From contig JAFCMP010000468.1 in NCBI GenBank assembly GCA_017506865.1, positions 496,001 to 560,000 of the forward strand: DNA of 64,000 bases, in the 5' to 3' direction. Under the pieces are notes generated by a model. That model searched no databases. It was not told the origin of the DNA and saw nothing but the letters and a program-made list of their open reading frames with translations. Shown piece after piece: positions 9,837 to 22,100 of this stretch. Each line of letters opens with the position of its first letter. Positions within the stretch are counted from its first letter, which is position 1. Position numbers and translations under genes: made by a program. The stretch comes from Tribonema minus (taxonomy: Eukaryota; Sar; Xanthophyceae; Tribonematales; Tribonemataceae).

Positions 9837-12800
9837 CTACGGAGGAGCCGGCGGTTCGGCGCTGGCCGGCGAGGGCCGCGGCACTTGCAACAGTGCGATG
9901 CGGCGGTAAGCGCTGACGTCGCCATCAGGGGCAATGACTGCGTTCCAGTTGTCGATCACGACACGTGTGAGCGCGCGCTGTAGCGCGAGGGAGGTGCGGC
10001 GGCGCCAGAAGGCAACGCGCTGCGCGAGATTGTAGCTGCCCTGCGAGCTCTGCTCGGCGAGTGCGTGTAGCAGCGCTTGGGTGTCGCGTGACATAGCGCC
10101 GAAGTGGTCAAAGGCTGCGGAAAATAGGGTGTGTGTAGTGGGGTCCAGGGCCCCTGAGACTACGTATGTGTCTATCTTTTCCTGCGAAGCCGATTCAAGC
10201 ACGCGCTGCACATCGCGCGCGCCCCCCTGAGCCTGACGGAGGCGGGAGGGGCATGAGCTGTCACGTATGGTGACGTCTATGCAACAAGCTACTTCAAAGC
10301 CGCCGCGCAGTTTAGTGCACCGGCCTGCTGCTACCGCGTCGGCGCTCGGCTGCACTTTAGGGACTGGAAGGCAGACCTGGTTGCTGCCAAAGACGATGTC
10401 CATGAACTTGTTGAACCCGTGGCGCGCCGCGTAGCGGCGGAAGGGGGCAAGGGTGTCCCGGTCGAGACCGCGGAGGTGGGCCACCTGCTTGAGCAGCTGA
10501 AAGAGCGCGTCTGCGAGCAAGTTGTGTCGCGTGACGTTAAGCCCTTGTGTGCAGCGGCGCAGGTGGGCACCCGAGTCCACTGGTCTATGGCACTTGGGGC
10601 ACCGCGCCGCAGCGGGGGCGGGGCGCTCCACGCCCAGGTGGCGCCGCAGCGTCTCGCGGAATTCCGGCGGGGACATGGTCTCCGCTGGGTCAGTGCTCGG
10701 CAATTGCGCCAAGAAACCCATGGCCCCCTTAGAGGCGCCGCTGCGCCACGCCGCGACTGCTTCCAACGCATTTGCTGCTTCAAGCCGACGCAGCTGCGTG
10801 GCGGCGAGCGCTGCGTCTAGCACCCGTGATAGCGCCGCTTGACGCCGCGGCAGCACGGCGGCCGGCGGGGCCTGGGCAGAGCCTGGCTCGCGCGCCACCG
10901 CTGGCGCAGCAGCGCGGCGCGCGCCGGCGCGAGTCCGCATGCCCGGCCCCGCAGCTCCGCCTGCCCGTTGCAGCAGATCGCGCAGCGCCCGCCATGCGCC
11001 GTCGTCCTGGCGCCAGTCCTGGTACCAGACCGTGGGCAGGAGCAGTGCGAGGGCCGCTGCAGCCTCATCGCTGCCGCTGCGCAGCTGCTGCAGGCAGGTA
11101 GCTATCTGGGTGAAGGTGAAGCCATAGCGGGCATGCTCTAGGACGCGGCTGCGTGCCGCGACTGGAAATGCCGCCAGTGCCGGCCCCATGCACTCGAGGG
11201 AACGTGCAGCAAATGCGGCACATGCACGGGGCGCCGCGCCCAGCACGCCAAAGCCACCACTCCCCAGCCGCAGATGCACGCGTACCTGCTGATGTGCTGG
11301 TAGCGTCACTGGGGCCTCGCCACCCCAGTCGGCGCCGCGTACCCATGCCACTGCCGCCGCCCACAGAGAGGGCGGCGCCGCCGCCGCCGAAACCGCCGGC
11401 GGGCCGCGGCAATCGTCACCCGCCGCCGGCGCGCGCTGGTGGGCCGGCGGCGTAAGACCCGCCGATGGCTCCTGCGCCAGCGCGGCCACGGCCGCTAGCG
11501 TGATGGCGTCGAAGCGCCGTAGCTCCTCGTGCGTGAGGGATGGCGCTGTATTGCGCGAGACATGCCCTGCGCGGGCGGGGACGGCAAGACGCAGAATGGA
11601 GAAGGCAGCCTGCACATCCTCCATCTGCACAAGCTCCGCAACCAGGCGGTCGGTGCCGGGGGCACGAAGGGTCGCCGCCACTTGCGCGCGCACGAAGCCC
11701 TCGGTGCCGACCGGCACCCCCATCAGCGTGATGCCGTCGTCACATACTGGTACGGGGACATTGGCGGCGGCAAAGACGGCGGCGGCGCGCTCGCGGGCGC
11801 CGCCTGAGGCCGGCACCACCGCCGCGCATTTCGTGACGTTGACCTGAATGTTGAGCTCGCTCAGCGCCTGTTGTATGAAGCAGAACGCGCGGCCAACGTG
11901 GTCGAGCACCGGCGCGTCACAGCTGGGCGTCATGATGGTGAGGTCATCGAGGTAGCCCGGAAGCGCCAGTTGCGGGAACTTGGCGCGGGCAGCCACCATG
12001 GTGCCGCGCAGTGCCAGCGCGAACAGCAGCGGCCCCAATGGGTCGCCCTGCTGCACGCCCTGTTGGGAGAGGATGATGGCGGCGTCGGCGTGCCCATCTA
12101 GGCCAAATTGTAGCCAAGGGGCCCGGCCGGGGCCGTAGATGTGCTCGACGTAGCCGTACAGGCCAGGCAGATGCTCGGCCACCGCGGTGAGGACTGCCGA
12201 GCGCGACAGCGCGTTGAAGGCATTACTGCCGTCAATGGCAAGGAGCACGCCGCCGCACTCATGCGTGAGCTGCGCCATGAGCGCCACTCTCTCTGCGCCC
12301 CCCCGCGCGCCGACCCCAAACTGGCCAATTGGTTCCAGCAGCGCGGAGACGCGGTCCCGGGTGTCCGTGCAGAAGGTGCGGGCGAACAGGCGGCGGATGG
12401 TGTCGCCGCACGCGATGGGGCGCGCCTTCTCGCCCACAGCGCTGAGGCGCGCGGCCGCGTGAAGGCGCCAAAAGGGGGCGGGCAGCGCGGCGGGGGTGGA
12501 GTACACCGCGGTACCCAGCCACGCCAGCAGCTCAAGGAGCCAGTCAACCGTGCGCCCCGACGTGTGCGCCGTGTGCCGGACGCACTGCTGGAGGTGGGAG
12601 TTGCGCAGCCCAGAGGGACCGGCGGCCGAGCCAGGGTTGGCGGCGAGGATGGCCTCGCGTAGCCCGTCCGCCGTGAATGAAGCGCAGTTGAGTGGTGCCG
12701 GCGCCGCCAGCGCCGCCGCCGCCACCAAGCTGCGCGCCCGCGATGCCGCGGCATCCAGCTTCGCAGACGCATCGCCAGCTGGGTGTTTAGCCTGCAGTTT

Positions 12801-14003
12801 ATGCAAGGTAGCAGAGTCGCGGGGGGCAGATGTGTCAGCACCCTCCGCCAGCAGCCGCGCGGCGCGCCCGACGCCGCCCGGCTGCCGCGCCGTCGCCGCC
12901 GCGCGTTCCCGCACTGCCGCCGCCGCCTCCGTCATAGACCTAGCGCGGCGCGTGCACGCACGGGCGGCGCCGCGGCGGCAGAAGGCCAGCGCTGTGCGCG
13001 TGAGCAGGTCCAGGTCGCCTGCCACGAAGGCCGCAAAACGGTGCGCCCGCGGCAGGGAGCCGTCGGGTACAAGCAGCAGGCACGGCAGCAGATGCAGCAG
13101 CTTGCACCATGCACCGGCTGTGGCGGACGCCTGTGCCGCTGCCTCAACCCCGTGTGCCTGCGCTACCGCCGTCTGCGCTTCCCGGAGGCCCGCCAGCGTG
13201 GCCGTCAAGGCGGCTGTGAAGTCCGAGCGGTGCTCCAGGCGAATGCGGCGGCCGACCACCAGTTGCTGCTGCAGAACATAGTCAAAGGAGAGGTCGTCAA
13301 GCGCTGCGCGCGCGGGCGAGAGCGGCGCCAGCGTCCAGAGCGGAAGCGCGCTGCGCCATGTTGGCCCTGCCGCAGCCACAGCGGCAGCTGCGCGGGCGCC
13401 GGGGCCGCGCGCGCCGCCGCTGGCTGTAGAGAGGGGGAGGATGGGGGGCAGAGGCGCGACGCGGGGCCCGTGTGGCCGCTGCGTTGCGGCCGCCCCCCGG
13501 GACTTGTACAGGTGGTCGCGCTGGTGCAATTTCGTGCGCACGCACCCTGGCTCGCCGCACGAGGCGCATGCGCAGAGTAGCAGCTCGGGTTCCACGGCGT
13601 AGTAGGTGCCCGCGCCGGCTCGGTGGAGAGTCAAACACTCATCGTCGACCGCCTGCATACGCGCGAGAAAGTCGGCAGGCACATTCGGATGCTCGCGGCG
13701 CTGGTGATCCGCCAGCGTCGTGGCGATGCGGCGCGCCAGCGCCAGCGACGCCGACGTCTGCGCCGTGAGCGTGTTCGCCTCCCCGTTCCGGCGGAGGCGC
13801 GGTTTGGGCACTGGCACCCGAAAGAGGCAGCCAGTGTCATATAAAGGGCAGCGCGGATAGATGGCAGCTGTTGCAGGCTGAGCGGGCGCCTGCACTGCCT
13901 CAGGCTGCGCAGGGTCTATGCCCGCCGCGGCAGCCGCTGCTGCAGCAGCAGCTGCCGCAATGGCCGCCGGTGCGGCTCCCCCTGAAGTAGAGTCAGACAT
14001 CAT
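9837..14003 (-). CDS. Retroelement ORF2: reverse transcriptase with REL endonuclease, copy B
   Basis: 1,388 aa with the same predicted protein as copy A, including RT motifs A, B and C and the C-terminal CCHC-endonuclease region. One nucleotide difference noted (C against G near 11166/4241) is synonymous. Its 5' partner ORF1 is truncated at 14177, so this copy probably cannot move by itself. Its 3' end abuts the 5' end of copy A at the GGTTGAAGTTG word at 9764-9774. Confidence 0.9.
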   Translation of the reverse strand: MMSDSTSGGAAPAAIAAAAAAAAAAAAGIDPAQPEAVQAPAQPATAAIYPRCPLYDTGCLFRVPVPKPRLRRNGEANTLTAQTSASLALARRIATTLADHQRREHPNVPADFLARMQAVDDECLTLHRAGAGTYYAVEPELLLCACASCGEPGCVRTKLHQRDHLYKSRGAAATQRPHGPRVAPLPPILPLSTASGGARGPGARAAAAVAAAGPTWRSALPLWTLAPLSPARAALDDLSFDYVLQQQLVVGRRIRLEHRSDFTAALTATLAGLREAQTAVAQAHGVEAAAQASATAGAWCKLLHLLPCLLLVPDGSLPRAHRFAAFVAGDLDLLTRTALAFCRRGAARACTRRARSMTEAAAAVRERAAATARQPGGVGRAARLLAEGADTSAPRDSATLHKLQAKHPAGDASAKLDAAASRARSLVAAAALAAPAPLNCASFTADGLREAILAANPGSAAGPSGLRNSHLQQCVRHTAHTSGRTVDWLLELLAWLGTAVYSTPAALPAPFWRLHAAARLSAVGEKARPIACGDTIRRLFARTFCTDTRDRVSALLEPIGQFGVGARGGAERVALMAQLTHECGGVLLAIDGSNAFNALSRSAVLTAVAEHLPGLYGYVEHIYGPGRAPWLQFGLDGHADAAIILSQQGVQQGDPLGPLLFALALRGTMVAARAKFPQLALPGYLDDLTIMTPSCDAPVLDHVGRAFCFIQQALSELNIQVNVTKCAAVVPASGGARERAAAVFAAANVPVPVCDDGITLMGVPVGTEGFVRAQVAATLRAPGTDRLVAELVQMEDVQAAFSILRLAVPARAGHVSRNTAPSLTHEELRRFDAITLAAVAALAQEPSAGLTPPAHQRAPAAGDDCRGPPAVSAAAAPPSLWAAAVAWVRGADWGGEAPVTLPAHQQVRVHLRLGSGGFGVLGAAPRACAAFAARSLECMGPALAAFPVAARSRVLEHARYGFTFTQIATCLQQLRSGSDEAAAALALLLPTVWYQDWRQDDGAWRALRDLLQRAGGAAGPGMRTRAGARRAAAPAVAREPGSAQAPPAAVLPRRQAALSRVLDAALAATQLRRLEAANALEAVAAWRSGASKGAMGFLAQLPSTDPAETMSPPEFRETLRRHLGVERPAPAAARCPKCHRPVDSGAHLRRCTQGLNVTRHNLLADALFQLLKQVAHLRGLDRDTLAPFRRYAARHGFNKFMDIVFGSNQVCLPVPKVQPSADAVAAGRCTKLRGGFEVACCIDVTIRDSSCPSRLRQAQGGARDVQRVLESASQEKIDTYVVSGALDPTTHTLFSAAFDHFGAMSRDTQALLHALAEQSSQGSYNLAQRVAFWRRRTSLALQRALTRVVIDNWNAVIAPDGDVSAYRRIALLQVPRPSPASAEPPAPP

Positions 14004-14177
14004 TACGGTGGATGAGGGGAGCGCCGCACCGGCGGCTTACAGGCCCGAGGCGCCGCCGCCTCCCTCCGATGCCGGCGGCTGGGCCGTCGAGGTGGAGAGG
14101 AAGCGGTCGGCGGCGGACTGACCTTGGGGCAGCCCGCGCGCGGGGCGTGCAGCGGGGGGTTCCGCCGCCGAGCCCGG
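14004..14177 (-). pseudogene. 3' remnant of retroelement ORF1, copy B
   Basis: It matches 7079-7252 of copy A until 14177, where identity stops abruptly. Only the Ser/Arg-rich C-terminal end of ORF1 and the inter-ORF spacer remain. This is the pattern left by incomplete (5'-truncated) target-primed reverse transcription. Confidence 0.85.
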
Positions 14178-14189
14178 GGGTTGAAGTTG

Positions 14190-16167
14190 CAGTTGGCAAA
14201 AGAAAACAGAGAGAGTGTTTTTATTGTGTTTTTACGCCGCAACGCAGTACGACATGCGATGCAGGCATGCACGAGCCACACCCCTAACTGTGCATCCGGT
14301 CAGCGCGCTTTCAAAGCAGTCTGAGGGCATGCGGCGCAACGAACGCCGTTCAGGCAAGTTCATGCAAACGAAGGTAGAATGCAAACGGTGGAATGAAAGC
14401 GCCGTTTTTTGGCTTTGAGGTGCTGCTGCTGGTCGCTACCTGTATGATGCGGGGGGGCTGATGCTGACGCCCTGCTGGAATGATGACCCCGCATAAACCT
14501 CATAGTACATACGTATACATTGCATGCGATGTCGTCTTTTTTTTTTTGAAAGTGATTCGCATTGACACTTTCAAGGTGTTTACTACTAAGACACATGTAG
14601 ATTCTGGTTGCAAGCTGGAGATCCACCATCTGGGCTTTTTCTGAGCGAGAATTTCGAAGTACATTTATCGGGTAAATCTGTGTGAAACTTTCAAGGTGTT
14701 TACTACTAAGACACATGTAGATTCTGGTTGCAAGCTGGAGATCCACCATCTGGGCTTTTTCTGAGCGAGAATTTCTAAGTACATTTATCGGGTAAATCTG
14801 TGAACGCTTCATCAAAACTGCAAGTTAGCACATGCTAGTACCAGCCTGGAGGAGGCGAGAGTTTCGATGCTCATCTCAGCGTCACTGATGGGCACTTTCA
14901 AGGTGTTTACTACCAAGACGGCAATATGCTGTTTGACGTGTCTCAATACTTCAATGCACGACACACAATACAATTGCACCACACAACAATGTGAAACTCA
15001 GATTCGTCTGTTCTGGACTTTTTCAACACTCGTCGACGATGTGGTGGCTGTTGCTGCGTCTTCGGAGGACATCATTGGCCCAGCAATAGTGCAATGCGAT
15101 GCCGCTGGTGCTGATACCACAGCACAGGGTGGACGATACGCTGCAAGTCGTTAGTTACAGTCACATGCATGAATGAATCATTTTCCAGATGCTGTGGACG
15201 TTTGGCATTGGGTATTACTCACTGCTCGCCATGTTGACTTCCAACACTCAACAGCTACACTGATGGCTGTGCGCGCCGCAGCTGTTGCTGGATGCCTGCT
15301 TGTGCGAGCGCGCGCTGAGTGTAGGCCTGGTCTCGCATTCATTTGCATGCTACAACAACATATCAACAGTGCGACTGGCTGCGCCTGCCCAGCTGCGCTC
15401 AAGTCCAGACCGAAGCACGGGGTGAGCACACTTTGGCGGCGAACCAAGCCCTTGCAAGGCGAACCTGACCAGCGGCCTCTGTTGGGCTGTCATTAGCAAA
15501 TACCCACATCCTGAGAGGGGCGGGCCAGCTGCTGATCGAGAAGCACACACTGCAGTTGCTGGTGAGACACGGTTCCCGCGCAAAGCATGCCAAGCTGATG
15601 TGCAGGGGTGTGCGCCACCGGCTGCTCCAGTGATGCAAGCACTTTGTAACCCGCCACCCGTGCAAGTTCAATAGCCACCTGAAGTGCACAGCGGGGTGCT
15701 CTCATTATGACCATGAACACGTTTGCAATCACGACAAATAACTCAATGTCTCGCAGTATGAAGTGGGCAATGGCATTTGACGCCAGGCACAGCAGCCATT
15801 GTTGAACCACCGAATGACATAGAGGCATTAAGGCCATCACACATGTATCAAATGAGCTGGGCAGCTGAAAATTCCTCAGTGCGCACGCGACAAAAAACGT
15901 TGTTGTATTTATACCAAGCACGGTGGGGTGCTTGAGGGAGGGGTGAATGCGTGGTCAAGCGCAGCAGCGCCGGCGCCGGCAAATATAGGCCTTCGCGCCA
16001 GCTGCGCAGGCCTCAGTTGAGCGGTGACACCGTTGCCGGTTTTCCGCAGAGAGAGAGGCACAGAGAGAGAGTACACTGCAAAAGTGTACAGGTCAGGGGG
16101 CTCCTGCGAGCTCATTCAGCGCGCGCGGGGGCGGCAGTACAGAAGCGGTACACTCGGGGTACGCCGC
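14190..16167. other. Gene-free stretch between retroelement array and FNR gene
   Basis: It contains the 120-bp tandem repeat described separately. There is one open frame of 142 codons on the minus strand (15921-15493); it has no recognisable domain or flanking context and I do not treat it as a gene. I see nothing else. Confidence 0.45.
14567..14806. repeat. 120-bp tandem repeat, two copies
   Basis: The unit starting ACTTTCAAGGTGTTTACTAC at 14567 recurs at 14687 and is almost identical through GGTAAATCTGTG. A third partial match (CACTTTCAAGGTGTTTACTA) occurs at about 14892. Confidence 0.9.
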
Positions 16168-19100
16168 CTAGTACACCTCGACGTGCCACTGGCCGTTCTT
16201 CTTGAGCTTGCCGAGGAACTCCTCCCAGACGAGGCCCTTGGACTTGGCGACGCCCTCGAGCATGGTCAGGATGCCGGGCATCATGCCCTGCGCAGAGCAG
16301 CGCAGCAAGCAGTGGTCCGGGTCAGCGCGGCCAACACAGTAGCATCATATAATAAAAAATTGAATACTTCTATGAATGAATTGAAGTACTGCAGAGCAGC
16401 TCAGCAGTGCTCCGGGGTCAGCGCGGCCGGCGCTGTGGTCAATAATGGAAATGAATTGAAGTACGGTAATGGACAGATCAGAAGTGGGTATTCGATGAGG
16501 AAATGGATTGAAGTACGCTAACGAGAAGATCGGAAGTGGGTAATTGATGATGAAATGAATTGAACTACACAAATGATGAGATCAGAGGTGGGTGTGCGCT
16601 TTGTTGGAGGAGCATGCGACACCGTGCCCCTAATGAATTCACTGCTCCAAGAGATATGCGTGTCATGCTTGTGACACCATACTCAATGACAAATCGCGCC
16701 ACAACTTCACCTTGCCTGATGTAAAACAGTGCGACGCGCCCTGTCCCAGCGGCAACAGCGGCGCTCACCTTCAGGCTTGTTGAAGACAAACCTCAAGAAC
16801 GTCGTAGTTGGTCACCAGTGCTCATCAGAACTGAAGAGCAGCAGCGCTCACCTTAAGGCCGCAGAAGTACATGCTCGCGCCGTTGTCGAGCTTGGTGAAG
16901 ACAAGCCTCAAATATTGTTTGAAATTCATCACCAGCGCTTATCTCAGAACACAACGAGCAGCGGCGCTCACCTTGAGGCCGCAGAAGTACATGTGCGCGC
17001 CGTTGTCGAGCTTGTTGAAGACCTCGTCGGCGTACTCCTCCACCTTGTCCTGGATGTACATCTTGCCGCCCTTGGCGTTGGTCTGCTCGCGCGAGAGCGC
17101 CACGTCGTACCGGAACTGCTCGGGGTGGCTCGCGAGCACCGCCTGCAGTGCGCCGCGCGGCGAGGGGCAAGGAGGGCAGGGCAGCGATCAGCAACATGGT
17201 AAAGCTAGAGTGTCGGACATGGGGGACTGCGAGGGGCCGGCCGGTGCTGACTGCGCTGAGCTCTGGCCCCTTCTCGATGCCCCCCCCCCCCCCTTCTGAG
17301 ACAGAGCTGAGCTGCGCGCAGCCCAATCACCCTTCCCCCCAGCGCACGGTCAACCACATGGATAGAATGAGGCGCGGGAATAAAATGGATGGCGCCGTCA
17401 CGGCATCGCAGACGGCGGCGTACCGGACTCCGTTGTCAGAGGCATAGGGGGCAATAGTTGCATCCCTGGCATGCCCCTGCGAGTCGCGTCCGCCGACGCG
17501 CAGCGCGCGACGGCACGCCCGCAAGGCTGCGGACTCACACATGCACAGGGGGGGGGGGGGGTTCCAGCAGTGGCAGCGCTCCGCGCAGCGAATAAACCAC
17601 ACGGCAGCGTTCCACAGGGCAGAGTTTGCTCGCTGCAGTGCTCTGACCAGCCTGGAGGTGCCGACGGCGGAGTACGTACGGCACCAGCGACCGCGCGTGC
17701 TATACCCTATACCCCCTGCATACAGCCGCTATACATACCCCCTGCGTACCTGCCACTCGTCATCGTACAGGAGGGCGTCCTTGTTGGCGACGCCGAGGAA
17801 CAGCCACGCCTGGCCCTTGTACGCGGCGGCGGCGGGGGTCTTCTCCACAAAGAGGCGGCGCACCATGGAGCGGTAGGGCGCGATGCCGGTGCCGGTGGCG
17901 ACCATGATGATGTCCGCCTTGAAGTCCTCGGCCTCGGGCAGGAGCATGACCTGTGTGGCGGAGGGGGAGGAGGGGGGGGGGGGGGGGGGGGGTCAGGCCA
18001 GGTCTTATATGTAAGAGGCATAAATGACAAAGTGCGCTGAGCACTGATGATGTCCGCCGTGAAGTCCTCGGCCTCGGGCAGGAGCATGACCTGCGTGGCG
18101 GAGGGGGGGGGGAGGGTGTGAGTTCATCTTTATTCTTCCTTGAACTACCATGATAAAAAAAGAATGTTCTTCGAGGTAGTCTTCATACATAACCATCACG
18201 AGGTCTGAAATGACAGAATGTGCTGCAGCACTGGCCAATGTGGTGATTGTGCGCGGCCAACTCATCCGTCGAGAGGCGGCACGGTGCGCAAAGAGGCGTG
18301 CTTTGAGTGAAGTGAAGGGTGCGCGTGACAAGCCACTGAGCTGAGCACTGGTGTCGGAATGACGACGACAGTGCAGAGCGGCGTCTGCCCGCGTGCGAGA
18401 GCACGGCCGGCCGGGAGCAGCAGGCAAAGGGCAGCCATGAAAAGCTGCTGCAGAGCGCACAGCTCTTCAACTGACTGACGCACTTTGTCATATTCAGCTG
18501 CATTTACCGTTATCCCCCAAACGGGGTGACTGTTGTGCCCGAACCCTAAGATACTTCAACTGTGAACTCCAGGACTTGAATGGAACCACCGGGCTATCAA
18601 AACCTTCCGACACCCCATAAACAATACCTACAAACCTACGCTTCATCGCTCACCTTGCCGGAGGGCCCCGTGGGACCTCGGCGCCGGGCTTGGCATCATA
18701 TCAGTACCTACCAATGCCTTGCTATATTAAAACATACCATGCCGTGCCATATCAATACCTACATACGTCTTGCCATATCAATGCCTGCCTACGCGTCTTT
18801 GCTCACCTTGCCGGAGGGCCCCGTGAGCTTGACCTCATCGCCGGGCTTGGCGTCGCACAGGAAGTTGGAGCACACGCCCTTCTTGGCCGGGTCGTCCGCG
18901 CCGAGCTCGGGGCACCTGCATGTGGCAACGATCAGCACGCAGGCGTCAGGCGCTCAAACTTCAAGCACAGCAAAAAATGAGCGATGACGCAGATGTGCGT
19001 TTATGTCGCGCGCGGTGCGCAGCCTGCGAGGCGCTCGAACTTCAAGCACAGCATGTTCAAGAGCGACGTGCGCAGACGTACCAGTACGTCGCGCGGCGCA

Positions 19101-22100
19101 CGTACAGCGACGTCATCGTGCCTGTGAGGCGGTCAAACTTCAAGCACAGCGATGACGTGCCTGTGAGGCGCTCAAACTTCAAGCACCAACTTCAAGCACA
19201 GCGGTGACGCAGGACTGACGTACCTGTACGTCGCGCGGCGCACGCACAGCGACGTCGTCGTGCCCGTGAGGCGCTCAAACTTCAAGCACAGCAATTATGA
19301 GCGATGACGCAGAAACGTACCAGTACGTCGCGCGGCGCACGCACAGCGACGTGGTCGTGCCCGTCATGTCGTCGCCGTAGCGCGAGGACGCGATGGAGTA
19401 CAGGCGCACGCTGTTGGGCTTGCCGTTCTTGGGGTTGGTGCCTGGGGGGATGACGCCGTACGACTGGCCCTCCCAGTAGGGCATCTTGCCCTGCGGGCGG
19501 CGCGTGAGCGGGGGAGGGGGTGGGGGGGGGGAGGGGGTGAGTGAAGTGGTGATGTGGTACTTTTTTCTAACACAAGAAATGACTGGGGATTGCACGTGCA
19601 CTTACGTAGTGCAGCACTCCTCTCCAGAAAGAAGACTTTGTCGCAAATAGGCTTCCCCCTCTTCACACGAGTTTGTGATAATGAATTATAAAGCAACGCG
19701 CTGTTTTCGTTAGTTTTAGATATTCGTTGTATAACGAACAATTTACATATTCGTTATATAACCAACAAATAATGAGAGCGCTCAAGGCGAATCCGTTGTT
19801 TCGCACCTATGTGTAAATGCTCTGCAGCTTGTATGAGGAGCTCTGCTGCACCGTGACGAGTCACTGACGACGATCGTGGCACGTATGACATGCGCTGGTG
19901 TGTCAAGCAGCGTATCGCCACCGCTGCCAGACCCTGCCACGACTTCTGTTGCCTGGCCACTGACAGCGCATTCAGCGCGCCCCCCGCACCCCAGTAGTGG
20001 ACTTTGTTCTGAGCACTGTGCAGTCACCACCCCATCACGCCCCACAACCCCGACGGTCAACGACTCTGCGGCAGCGACCCCATCACCAACGTCATGGTCA
20101 CCACGGCCCCCTGCGCTGCCTGCAGTGAGCGCCAAGCTGCGCACGAACATATATGGAGACGCGATTCAAAAGATCGTAGAGCTCTACACAGGTGACAAGA
20201 AGTGGCAAGCCGCAAGTGCCTTGCACCAATAACCGTGGTCGCCGCCGCTGCTGCAGTCTCTGTATATTGAAAATTCAATGTGTACTGAGCACTGTGCGGT
20301 CACCGCGAGCGCACCGCTGCGCACGAGCACTCGTGAAACCAAAACAATCAAACAGGTGCTGAGCACTGCGCGGTCAGTCACCTCACCTGGTGGTCGATGA
20401 TGATGTGGCACGTCTCGCCCGTCGCCTCGGGGCCGACGATGCGCTTGACGGACACCACCTTGCCGACAAAGGGCTCCTTGTTCTTGTACGTGTTGACGGG
20501 CACGACGGACTGGTCCCAGTACGGGCTCGCCTCCAGGAAGTCCTGGTCGTTGCTCGTGGCCTTGGCGAACACGGAGCTGCGGCGGTCGCGGGCGCGCGCA
20601 CACGAGGAGACGAATGTTATTATTAGCGTGTCTATATTTCCAGTGCGCAAAAAAAAAGGGTCCCAGTACGGGCTCGCCTCCAGGAGTTCTGCTCGTTGCT
20701 CGTGGCCTTGGCAAACACGGAGCTGCGGCCGCGTGCGCGAGAGGAGATGATAGACAAATGTGATTGTTAGCGTGCTGATATTGCCAGTGCGCAAGGGGGC
20801 GAGAAAGAAGACGCGTGCGTACCAGCATGTGTTTCTTCAGTTGCTGTCACATAACAATGTGCTCTACCATGCACCAGAGAGGACACTGCGGGAGAGAAAG
20901 TTGCTGCGGCGGTTTCTTTCTGGTGAAAGATGGAACCAGGTTGAAAGCGCCAGTGGCCACAGAGTGTTCAGAGTCTACAGGGCTGCCGTTCAACTCGTTC
21001 TGTTCACGCACTTTATGTGACGCTTTTTATTCAAAAAATGAGTTGGCTTTGTTTGAAGCTGCTGGTATATCGATCAAAGTGCAACAAAATGACCAAAATC
21101 AAAGGAGATCAGGTCTGACCCAAAATGAGGAAACAAACCTACACCATTCCATAGCGAAACCGCGCCACGAGTGAGCGTTCACGGCAGGAACTGTAGGTTG
21201 ACGATTGGTGCGTAAGCACTCTAGGTCCGGGAGTAGCGTAATACAACCAGTACCTACATGGAGCTGGCTGTGAAAGCTTGACTGAAAGCCAGCTTCGGAT
21301 CTTGCTAGCAGTTCAAGTGAAGTGAAATAGCTACCACATTGTTGTAGCAGGGGCATGCATGAATCCTTGAGACCATTCCGCGTGTGCGCAAAGGGTGTAA
21401 CAATGGACCGAAACACAGCAATCCGCTGCATAAGGTATCGCCAGGCATGGTGCGCGCGCCATTCGACTGGGTTTTGATGGCTGCGGCCGGGTCTGTCGCA
21501 CATCGACGGTGCCCTAAACGAGCTTTCGAGCAACAGCAGTGCAAAGCACCGTCATGTGACGTTTGCATGTCGAGGCTAGGGCAGTGTATGAGCGAGAGAG
21601 CTCGAGGCAGCGAGCTTCCGAGCTCGTGCGAGCCTCGCGCCCAATCGTTTTGCATATCAGGCTGACAGATGCGAGCTCGTACGTGCGCCGTTCAACGACC
21701 TGAGGGATTTCAGACATTTGGTTGTGCTGTTATGCTAGCGCCGCCGCAGGATCCAGACTTGCAGTGCATGAACCCTCAACTTCCAGATTTCGTGGACACG
21801 TACGTAGTCCCGGTCTTCGAGATCCAGGCCTGACATCTGATGGACGTGCTGGCTGTATTAGATGAGCAGCATTGCTGCCAGCGACTGTGGGATGGAACAA
21901 TCCCATTCTGGTCTCGCTTTGTTGCACGCACTCGCAAAACAGCTGCTGCGTACGTCTGGCGCCTCACCAAAAAATCTCGTGGACTCTCTTCCAGGCATTT
22001 TGTCAGCTATACACCAATGAATCATGCATCACTGCTCTACTATCAGGCAAACGAGAAGCACTCACTCGAGGGTCGCCTTGTCGACAACGGTGGTGGCAAC

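Larger units (their letters stand above)
2839..14189 (-). mobile_element. Head-to-tail array of an R2-type (REL-endonuclease) non-LTR retroelement
   Basis: Two copies lie in tandem on the minus strand with a 6,925-bp period. Copy A is complete: ORF1 9748-7112, ORF2 7078-2912, 3' end near 2839. Copy B is 5'-truncated: only the last part of ORF1 (from 14177) and an intact ORF2 at 14003-9837. The 11-mer GGTTGAAGTTG occurs at all three boundaries: 2839-2849, 9764-9774 and 14179-14189. This fits a target-site duplication or a specific target. Copies match base for base wherever I compared them, apart from one synonymous change in ORF2 (4241 against 11166 area). A recent insertion is therefore likely, and an assembly duplication is the alternative. 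ORF order, RT motifs and C-terminal endonuclease place it with early-branching, often site-specific, non-LTR elements. Confidence 0.85.

Noticed and set aside
2912..14003. Many long open frames on both strands antisense to ORF2 (for example 5571-6356 plus)
   Set aside because: They arise from GC-rich codon bias, lack domain features and mirror the RT frame in both copies.
15493..15921. 142-codon open frame on the minus strand with hydrophobic stretches
   Set aside because: It has no recognisable domain, no splice context and no conserved motif; a chance frame is as likely.
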